The notes under the pieces: model-generated | Told to the model about the DNA's origin: nothing | The model's input: only the letters and a program-made list of their open reading frames with translations | The model's database searches: none | Made by a program: the position numbers and the translations under genes | Assembly (NCBI GenBank): GCA_946220865.1 | Contig: CAMJYM010000026.1 | Span: 1 to 18,574 of the forward strand | Direction of reading: 5' to 3' | Length of the DNA stretch: 18,574 nt | Origin: an uncultured Clostridia bacterium | Lineage (GTDB): Bacteria > Bacillota > Clostridia > Saccharofermentanales > DTU023 | In this document: piece after piece, positions 6,955 to 12,709 of the stretch | How the letters are laid out: each line of letters starts with the position of its first letter | How positions within the stretch are numbered: position 1 is the stretch's first letter

Positions 6955-7054
6955 TTTACGATACAAAAGATTTCCTGACGAATATACAACGCAGGAGGTT
7001 CCCTGACACACGTACTTCGCGGGAGGTTCCCTGACAAATATGCGGCGCAGGTGC
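6943..7054 (-). repeat. Four tandem 28-bp units upstream of the CAP promoter
   Basis: Units are 6943-6970, 6971-6998, 6999-7026 and 7027-7054. Neighbours match at 18, 20 and 19 of 28 positions by my count. Read on the minus strand, each unit ends in a GTCAGGGAA-like block. Each also carries, at a fixed place, an A+T hexamer: CATATT, TACGTG, TATATT, TAAATT, and then the real -10 TATAAT in the next register. The blocks TTTGTC, TGTGTC, TTCGTC and TTCGCC precede these by 18 bp. Function as operators or duplicated promoters is inferred. Confidence 0.85.
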
Positions 7055-7068
7055 TTTTCCGGCTGACC

Positions 7069-9249
7069 TCAGCGACCCTTGCTCAGAAGGATGCGGTAGA
7101 GAAGCAGCATGAGCGCGGCGGCCAGAAGAACAATACCAGCCCCAAGGGCGAGACGACTTGCCAGATCACTTGTCTGCTGCTTTTCATTCTCCATCTGACG
7201 GGTAGGCAGCGCTGTTGGGACTACTGTGGATTTTTGCGTCTGTGATGACTGTGTCCTCAAAAGGCGTGTATAGGTCGTAAGCTCGCCGAAGGTGGATTTC
7301 TCAACGTCCCGTGATACCTCAGGCGCAGATCCGCGGCTCTCCTGACCTGCCGCAGGGGGAGTCCAGGTCCATTTGCTCTGGAGCTGGGGCGCGGGCGTTG
7401 GAGCAGGCTCAGGAGCGCTTGTTTTGGCTGTCGTGGGATAGGGGACAACACCAATCAGGCTCGGCACCTGCGGTTGGACATTTGAGGGTTTTGTGACGAC
7501 GATAGTACGGTGCGGCGTTCTGGGCAGAACCAGTCCGGGGAAAGCCCAGCCGCTTTTTTTCTTGTTTTCGCGCTCTTTGATACTCTCTTTGATACTCTCG
7601 CGGATGCTTTCACGAATGCTCTCACGAATGCTCTCTGCGATGCTTTCTTTTTCGGAAGCTTTGGCGCGACTCTCGGATTCCGAGGCTTTGGCTTTACTCT
7701 CACTTTCCGAGACTTTGGCGCGGCTCTCAGATTCGTAGGCTTTAGCTTTGCTTTCACTTTCCGAGACTTTGGCGCGGCTCTCGGATTCGGAGGCTTTAGC
7801 TTTGCTTTCGCTTTCCGAAGACTTGGCGCGGCTCTCGGATTCAGAGGCTTTAGCTTTGCTTTCGCTTTCCGAAGACTTGGCGCGGCTCTCAGATTCAGAG
7901 GCTTTAGCTTTGCTCTCACTTTCCGAGGCTTTGGCTTTACTCTCAGACTCACTCGCCGCGATACTCTCACTCTCAGAAGCTTTGGCTTTACTCTCCGCTT
8001 CGCTGGCAGCGATGCTCTCACTCTCCGAAGCCTTGGCGCGGCTCTCAGATTCTGAAGCTTTAGCTTTGCTTTCACTCTCCGAAGCCTTGACTTTGCTCTC
8101 CGCTTCACTCGCAGCGATGCTCTCGCTTTCCGAAGCTTTGGCCTTGCTCTCCGACTCATTGGCAGCGATGCTTTCGCGAATACTCGCCTCTACACTTTCA
8201 CTTTCGCTGACGGAAGCCGCAATGCTCTCGCTGACCGAAGCGGCAATACTTTCACTCTCACTCACCGAAGCGGCAATACTTTCGCTCTCACTGACTGAGG
8301 GATCAATGGTCGGCGCAGGGAAATCGTCCTCCGCCACATCAAGCGTGGATTGAGCAAGCTCCTTGACGCCTGTTTCATCGTCTACACTCACACTAATTCT
8401 GGCCTCTCCCTCAGCGGTCAGTAAAAACCAGCCCGGATCCAGCTTCTTGCCATGCTCTTCGTCGATGGTCCAGATCAGCTCCTCGGCCGGAATGGGGATC
8501 TGAACCCCTGCCGGAGTCACAAGCAGGGCTTCCATTTGCAGGAGCCCCTCTTCTTTATTGCGCTGCACTTCCTGCAGGATAAGCTGACGCCCTTCCAGAT
8601 CGGCCATCAGGGAAAATTCCTGAAGCTCCGCGGGCGTTTCTGCCGCCTCATGCAGTTTCTCTGTATCAACCGGCCGGGAGGTCGCAGGGAGCTCCGCCTG
8701 ACTGAGAAAGAGGGTGATGTGCTCCCTCATGGACTGGGGTTCATAAAAGGCCCCCAGGGCAAAAGATTTTTGTTCGGGTGAAAGAAGGGCTGCGGCCAGC
8801 TCCGGATCTTTCAGCCACTCTTCGAGCAGTTCTTCGGGACTGAGTACATCTTCGGCTACAGCTGAATATTTTTTTGTCGTGAAAAGGCTCTCATCCTCGA
8901 CATCAAAGAGCGACTTCAGGCTTTGTTGCTCCTCTTCGCCGTCAGGCCGCCGGGTGTCGTCGTCTTTTTCACTGAGAACTGCTTCTGCAGAACGGCAAAA
9001 AGCAAAATCCTGGAAATCTTCCGTCCAGAGCAGGGGCTCCAGGGGCGGGTCCTGCTCGGCGCGTTTGCTGTTCAGCCGCTCGAAAAATTCCAGAGCATAG
9101 TTATTGTCCTGATAACCGCTCAGCCTAACGGTGCGGGCTGCCGCCTCAGCCCCGGTCGTAAAAAACAGCTGAGCCAGCAGCGCCAGGGCAAGATAAAGGC
9201 CAAGCAGCTTGCGTGTTTTGGTCGTCGAAGCTTGTTTTTGTGCTTTCAT
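7069..9249 (-). CDS. Large membrane-anchored surface protein: degenerate CAP domain plus Ser/Glu/Ala/Lys repeat stalk
   Basis: A 726-residue exported protein with the same order as the CAP protein encoded downstream. A signal peptide (about 14-38) precedes a CAP-like domain (about 47-170), a beta-rich Ig-like stretch (about 255-315), a repeat stalk (about 318-563), a Pro-rich segment and a C-terminal membrane helix (about 699-720) with a basic tail. The CAP outline is recognisable in FFERLNSKRAEQDPPLEPL, RRPDG (100-104) and VAED (131-134). The two CAP histidines are absent: D/T precedes RRPDG, and Leu lies where SPSH would be. A binding or structural role is therefore more likely than catalysis. 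AGGAG 7 bases before the ATG at 9249 fixes the start; the 28 codons upstream lack such support. No terminal LPxTG; an internal LPRTP is in the wrong place. Ligand unknown. Confidence 0.8.
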   Translation of the reverse strand: MKAQKQASTTKTRKLLGLYLALALLAQLFFTTGAEAAARTVRLSGYQDNNYALEFFERLNSKRAEQDPPLEPLLWTEDFQDFAFCRSAEAVLSEKDDDTRRPDGEEEQQSLKSLFDVEDESLFTTKKYSAVAEDVLSPEELLEEWLKDPELAAALLSPEQKSFALGAFYEPQSMREHITLFLSQAELPATSRPVDTEKLHEAAETPAELQEFSLMADLEGRQLILQEVQRNKEEGLLQMEALLVTPAGVQIPIPAEELIWTIDEEHGKKLDPGWFLLTAEGEARISVSVDDETGVKELAQSTLDVAEDDFPAPTIDPSVSESESIAASVSESESIAASVSESIAASVSESESVEASIRESIAANESESKAKASESESIAASEAESKVKASESESKAKASESESRAKASESESIAASEAESKAKASESESIAASESESKAKASESESKAKASESESRAKSSESESKAKASESESRAKSSESESKAKASESESRAKVSESESKAKAYESESRAKVSESESKAKASESESRAKASEKESIAESIRESIRESIRESIKESIKERENKKKSGWAFPGLVLPRTPHRTIVVTKPSNVQPQVPSLIGVVPYPTTAKTSAPEPAPTPAPQLQSKWTWTPPAAGQESRGSAPEVSRDVEKSTFGELTTYTRLLRTQSSQTQKSTVVPTALPTRQMENEKQQTSDLASRLALGAGIVLLAAALMLLLYRILLSKGR
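7560..8298 (-). repeat. Ser/Glu/Ala/Lys-coding repeat tract
   Basis: Roughly 740 bp of in-frame repeats. The 5' part encodes SVSESESIAA units. The middle encodes many copies of a nine-residue unit SESES(K/R)AKA (27 bp), and the 3' part encodes SIRE/SIKE pentamer-like steps (15 bp). Copies are near-identical at DNA level, so recombination or slippage should change stalk length. Long open frames on the opposite strand here are a by-product of the periodicity. Confidence 0.9.
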
Positions 9250-9404
9250 GTCGAAGCTCCTCTCCAGTGATGATCGCTTCATGCTGTGCTCCCAGGGCAG
9301 AGTTTTGTCCCGGGAAGCCAGAGCAGTCTGCACTGTTCTCAGAGGGAGCTCGACCGGGCATGTCGGGCAGGCCGCAGCGCGGCGGCATCTTTTACTCAGG
9401 CAGA
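9250..9404. other. Gap between the glycerophosphodiesterase and the large surface protein genes
   Basis: 155 bp. It contains GCCGC-AGC-GCGGC (about 9371-9383) and an imperfect stem AGAGCAGT/ACTGTTCT (about 9320-9338). Neither is followed by a T-run on the minus strand, and no clear promoter was found. The surface-protein gene may therefore be read through from the upstream gene. Confidence 0.35.
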
Positions 9405-10148
9405 CTAGAAATATTCGCTTTGCATCTGGCGGCGCACTTCCATCGCGCGCACCGGGTTATCGCTAATGACCGCATCAACGCCAAGTTTCATCACACGGCG
9501 CAGACTGTGACAGCGATTCACCGTCCAGGTATGAATGCGGAGACCGCGCTCATGTGCCCGCTCGATCTCGTCGCGACTCTTAAGGTATTTGTGTCTCGGA
9601 TGGTAGACTTTGCAGCCCAGCCTTTCGCAGGAGCTTATAAAGTCCGGCACCGCTTCTTCGGTCAGATAGGCGGCCTTTTCCGCCCCGACCAGCGAGGCGA
9701 GCAGTCGTACGCTGTCGGCCGAAAAGCTTGAATAGAGCACCTGATCTTCCATCTTGAGAGACTGCACCAGCTCGATGACCTTCTCTTCCATGCCTTCGTA
9801 GCGGATGACACTGTTTTTCAACTCGATGTTCAAAAAGCTTTTCTCTTCTTTAACGAGCAGGAGCACTTCCTCCAGGGTTGGAATCTGACAGGGCGGGAGG
9901 TTTTCCCGGTAGGCCGCCATGTTGAGCTTGCGTAGCTCCGCAAAGCTCATTTCAGCGACATAGTGGCTGTCCCCGCTCACCCGTTTAAGTTTTTCATCGT
10001 GTGTGACCACCAGAACCCCGTCTGAACTGAGCTGAACATCACACTCCAGGCCATCTGCACCCAGATGCAGCGCTCGAGTGAAGGCCGGCAGGCAATTTTC
10101 CGCTTCTTCCAGACGGGCGCCGCGATGGGCCCAAACTTGTGTTTGCAT
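9405..10148 (-). CDS. Cytoplasmic glycerophosphodiester phosphodiesterase (GDPD family)
   Basis: A 247-residue TIM-barrel enzyme that splits glycerophosphodiesters into glycerol 3-phosphate and an alcohol. It has the full GDPD signature: AHRGA (7-11), LECDVQLSSDG with Glu35 and Asp37, THDEKLKR (from 49), then FLNIELK and HTWTVN near the C-terminus. There is no signal peptide or membrane helix, so it resembles the cytosolic UgpQ type, probably recycling deacylated phospholipid headgroups. The ATG at 10148 is chosen because GAGGAG lies 7 bases upstream; an ATG five codons earlier overlaps that site. A promoter and hairpin leader lie upstream. Family assignment is firm; the preferred substrate is not known. 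Confidence 0.92.
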   Translation of the reverse strand: MQTQVWAHRGARLEEAENCLPAFTRALHLGADGLECDVQLSSDGVLVVTHDEKLKRVSGDSHYVAEMSFAELRKLNMAAYRENLPPCQIPTLEEVLLLVKEEKSFLNIELKNSVIRYEGMEEKVIELVQSLKMEDQVLYSSFSADSVRLLASLVGAEKAAYLTEEAVPDFISSCERLGCKVYHPRHKYLKSRDEIERAHERGLRIHTWTVNRCHSLRRVMKLGVDAVISDNPVRAMEVRRQMQSEYF

Positions 10149-10175
10149 CTTTGATCTCCTCATTCCTCTAAAGGC

Positions 10176-10196
10176 TCAGTGAAAAAGGATCACTGA
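10176..10196. other. Leader stem-loop before the glycerophosphodiesterase gene
   Basis: TCAGTGA (10176-10182) and TCACTGA (10190-10196) form a perfect 7-bp inverted repeat around AAAAAGG. It falls in the short leader between the proposed start and the ribosome binding site. It may be an operator or an mRNA hairpin. Confidence 0.5.
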
Positions 10197-10208
10197 AGTC
10201 CTTCTTTT

Positions 10209-10237
10209 ATCATACGTTAGAGCCGCCCGTTTTGAAA
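10209..10237 (-). promoter_or_regulatory. Promoter of the glycerophosphodiesterase gene
   Basis: On the minus strand TTTCAA (10232-10237), a 17-bp spacer and TATGAT (10209-10214). It lies just downstream of the sortase terminator, as expected for an independent unit. Confidence 0.5.
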
Positions 10238-10257
10238 CAAAAAAGGTGACGTCGGAT

Positions 10258-10289
10258 AAAAAAGCCGCCCACCGGGAGACGGGGGCGGC
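10258..10289 (-). terminator. Intrinsic terminator after the sortase gene
   Basis: On the minus strand GCCGCCC pairs with GGGCGGC (fwd arms 10264-10270 and 10283-10289) and is followed at once by six T. It starts about 20 bases after the sortase stop. Confidence 0.9.
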
Positions 10290-10309
10290 CCTGCATTCAA
10301 ACGGAGCGC

Positions 10310-11494
10310 TTATTGGGGATGTTCACTTTTGTAGCGCTGGAAATAGGGATCGTCCTCAGGAATATCCAGGGTGTTGACGACTTCACCGTAAACCAGATTG
10401 CGAACTTCCGAAGCATTGTATTTCAGCGGTCCGCAGGTGTCGAGAACGACACTGTTGCCTTTGACAACCTCTTCGCCGTCAGAAACCACCAGGTAATTGC
10501 CCAGCTCTTCTTCGGGGATTTCCTTAATCACGCGAACCTGATAACAATAGCGTTTGCCGTTCAGATAATTGTCAATCCAGAAGGGGTCGCCCTCCTTCAT
10601 TTCGTGCACATAGAACATGCTGCCATTTTTGGTCAGGCAGCGATGCGCGAGGACGACGCTCTGGCCATCTTCGTCGAGGTTTTTCATATTGGGCCAGAAG
10701 CCGAAGCCGTAGTAGAGGGTAGCTTCAGTCGCATCCGCGGCCATCGGACCATTGCTGCCGATACCGGGAATGACGACACGACCCATGTTGCTGGGATCCT
10801 GCTGTTCGACAAAATTCCAGTCCTCATCGTTGTCTACAAATGGATTGGCGGGCCGCTCGTCAAAAAATTTGATCTGATCGCTGCCGACCGCTGCGCTGCC
10901 AATCTGGCGAACACTGTTATAAAGGCGGCTGGCTGAGCTCTGGAGGCCGCGTCCGGCGACACGGAAGCGATTGGTGCGCTCGCGCAGAGCAAGTTCCTGC
11001 TGTGGATTAGCTTTCGCTGAAAAAAGAACCCCGCGACTGCGCAGAAGGAAGAAAGCCGCTCCAAGCAGAACCAGGACGAGACAGAGACTCAGAACGATGG
11101 GCAGAACCCCTCTCCTGTTTGTCTTTCTCTGCGCGTCCGCGACTTGGTTATAGCGTTCTTCAGCATTCGGCGTATAGCCCGGGTAAGGGCGCAGTTCCTG
11201 CTGGGGCTGGCGGTTCACAGGCCTGCGGGGCGGCTGCCTGCGCTCAGCTCCCGGCGGGGCAAAGGCTGGCTGGGGCTGACGTTCGGGTCTCTGAGGATAG
11301 GCTCCACGCGGCCGCTGATCAGAATAAAACTCTCCCGGCTGACGTGCCTCCCTGCGAGGCTCAAATTCTCTCTGGCCGCGCGGATCCTGCTGAAGTGGAA
11401 ACTCCGCCTGACCATAGGGCTGGTTAAGAGGCCTGGCTCCCTGCTGCGGTAAATTCTTTTTCATAAAAATGTCAAAGGGTAAAGTGGCCTTCAC
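10310..11494 (-). CDS. Sortase-family cysteine transpeptidase with a long Pro/Gln/Arg-rich N-terminal tail
   Basis: A 394-residue type II membrane protein. Residues 1-127 are hydrophilic and rich in Pro, Gln, Arg and Glu. A membrane helix follows (129-151), then a linker and a sortase domain (about 237-372). The catalytic triad is present: VLAHR (His284), LDTC (Cys354) and SEVRNLVYG (Arg365). Sortases cut a sorting motif and join the protein to the wall or to pilin. The barrel pattern is closer to classes C/D/E than A or B. With the N-terminus inside, the 127-residue tail is cytoplasmic, far longer than usual. The start is uncertain: GTG at 11494 has AAAGGATG just upstream, while ATG at 11464 lacks any ribosome site. 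It lies 73 bp after buk with no clear terminator between. No C-terminal sorting signal is encoded in the window. Confidence 0.85.
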   Translation of the reverse strand: MKATLPFDIFMKKNLPQQGARPLNQPYGQAEFPLQQDPRGQREFEPRREARQPGEFYSDQRPRGAYPQRPERQPQPAFAPPGAERRQPPRRPVNRQPQQELRPYPGYTPNAEERYNQVADAQRKTNRRGVLPIVLSLCLVLVLLGAAFFLLRSRGVLFSAKANPQQELALRERTNRFRVAGRGLQSSASRLYNSVRQIGSAAVGSDQIKFFDERPANPFVDNDEDWNFVEQQDPSNMGRVVIPGIGSNGPMAADATEATLYYGFGFWPNMKNLDEDGQSVVLAHRCLTKNGSMFYVHEMKEGDPFWIDNYLNGKRYCYQVRVIKEIPEEELGNYLVVSDGEEVVKGNSVVLDTCGPLKYNASEVRNLVYGEVVNTLDIPEDDPYFQRYKSEHPQ

Positions 11495-11567
11495 CCATCC
11501 TTTATAAAATTTCCTCCGGAAAAAGATCCCTTCGGTTGTTTTATTTTATCACACGTTGCACGCTTTT

Positions 11568-12635
11568 TTACGGCTTCACGTCCTCACCATAAAGATGAGC
11601 TTTCTCTTCTCCCTTCAAAATGCGGGTAATGCCGTTGGCCAGAGCCTGCATCTCAAATTCGCCCGGGTACACCGTCACTTCGGCGATGAAGCGCACACGC
11701 CGGGCGATTTCTTCGCAGAACTCGGGCCAGTGCGCCATTCCTCCGGTGATGAGAATTCCGTCGACCTTGCCCTCGACATCGACGGCCAGCAGAGCGATAT
11801 ACTTGGCCACCTGCAGCGCCATGCCGCGCATGATCAGCGCGGCATATTCGTCGCCTGCATCGACTCTTTTGCGGACTTCGATGGCATCGTTCGTGCCGAG
11901 GTAAGAAGCAAAGCCGCCGTTGCCACTTTCGTATTTCCGCAGGGCATCCACGCCCTCTTTTTCGCAGATCATAGCGCAGTCAAAGACATCCAGCGAACCC
12001 GCCCTTTCGGTGGAATAGGGGCCTTCCTGAGCCGCGACCGTGTCGATGATGCGGCCGCCGGACTGCACGTTAAGGGAAATGCCGCCCCCCAGATGAGCGA
12101 CGACGAGGTTCAGGTCGGCGACGTTTTTGCCAAGCTTTTCGGCATGACGAATGGCAACTGCCCGGGTATTCAGCGCATGCGAGAAGGCTTTGCGCGGATA
12201 GTCCTTAATCCCCGAAAGACGGGCCTCCGGGAACATTTCGTCGGTGGAGACGGCATCGTAGATATAAGCCGGCATACCGTACTTATCGCTGAGCACCGCT
12301 GCCATGAGTCCGCCCAGATTGCTGCCGTGAAGGCCGGCGTATTCGTAGCGCAGCGCATGGATCAGGCGCTCATTGACCAGATATCCCCCCTGATGCAGAG
12401 GGGGAAGCATGCCGCCGCGGGCTGCAATCCCGTCCAGGCTGGCAGGATCGACGTTGTGCTCAGCCAGGAGCTTCATCATGTCCGCGACACGCAGGTCGAG
12501 CTGGTCATAGATGCTGTCGAAAACTTTGAGCTGCTCATGTGAGTAGCGCAGGGTCTCGGTAAAAACCTCCCTGCCGTCCTCAAAAAGCGCGAATTTTCCC
12601 GAAGTGGATCCGGGGTTAATGACAAAGATCTTCAT
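11568..12635 (-). CDS. buk: Butyrate kinase
   Basis: A 355-residue acetokinase-family enzyme that converts butyryl phosphate and ADP to butyrate and ATP, the last step of one butyrate fermentation route. Related enzymes use branched-chain acyl phosphates. Seen here: the N-terminal phosphate loop FVINPGSTSGK, ARGGMLPPL, HLGGGISLNVQSGGRI, and ILITGGMAHW with YPGEFEMQALANG at the end, as in butyrate rather than acetate kinases. Length fits the family. The ATG at 12635 has AGGAGG 5 bases upstream. Its usual partner, phosphate butyryltransferase, is not in the window. Upstream lies the acyltransferase gene (72-bp gap with a hairpin), downstream the sortase. Confidence 0.93.
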   Translation of the reverse strand: MKIFVINPGSTSGKFALFEDGREVFTETLRYSHEQLKVFDSIYDQLDLRVADMMKLLAEHNVDPASLDGIAARGGMLPPLHQGGYLVNERLIHALRYEYAGLHGSNLGGLMAAVLSDKYGMPAYIYDAVSTDEMFPEARLSGIKDYPRKAFSHALNTRAVAIRHAEKLGKNVADLNLVVAHLGGGISLNVQSGGRIIDTVAAQEGPYSTERAGSLDVFDCAMICEKEGVDALRKYESGNGGFASYLGTNDAIEVRKRVDAGDEYAALIMRGMALQVAKYIALLAVDVEGKVDGILITGGMAHWPEFCEEIARRVRFIAEVTVYPGEFEMQALANGITRILKGEEKAHLYGEDVKP

Positions 12636-12680
12636 GCCTGCCTCCTTATAAAAATATTTCAATAAACCTTAAAACCTTAT

Positions 12681-12709
12681 GAGCCCGGCGACGGGGTCGC
12701 AGAAAGCTC
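12681..12709 (-). other. Nested hairpin across the acyltransferase stop codon
   Basis: GCGAC-GGG-GTCGC (12688-12700) sits inside GAGC/GCTC (12681-12684, 12706-12709). On the minus strand a weak TTTT follows about 11 bases later. It is at best a leaky terminator between the three-gene operon and buk. Confidence 0.4.

Noticed and set aside
6943..7054. 28-bp repeats as a CRISPR array
   Set aside because: Units abut each other with no unique spacers and diverge by about a third, and no cas gene is nearby.
7500..7560. LPRTP in the large surface protein as a sortase sorting signal
   Set aside because: It is internal, about 150 residues before the C-terminus, and not followed by a hydrophobic segment and basic tail in the required order.
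7493..8353. Long plus-strand frames rich in Leu/Ser/Glu/Ala, and an alternate minus-strand Arg/Lys-rich frame, over the repeat tract
   Set aside because: A repeat unit whose length is a multiple of three keeps every frame without a stop open; these contain only the same words out of frame.
10313..10936. 207-codon plus-strand frame opposite the sortase
   Set aside because: Shadow frame; the sortase triad and terminator on the minus strand explain the region.
11556..12542. 328-codon plus-strand frame opposite butyrate kinase
   Set aside because: Shadow of a well-conserved kinase; no start signal and no recognisable protein features.
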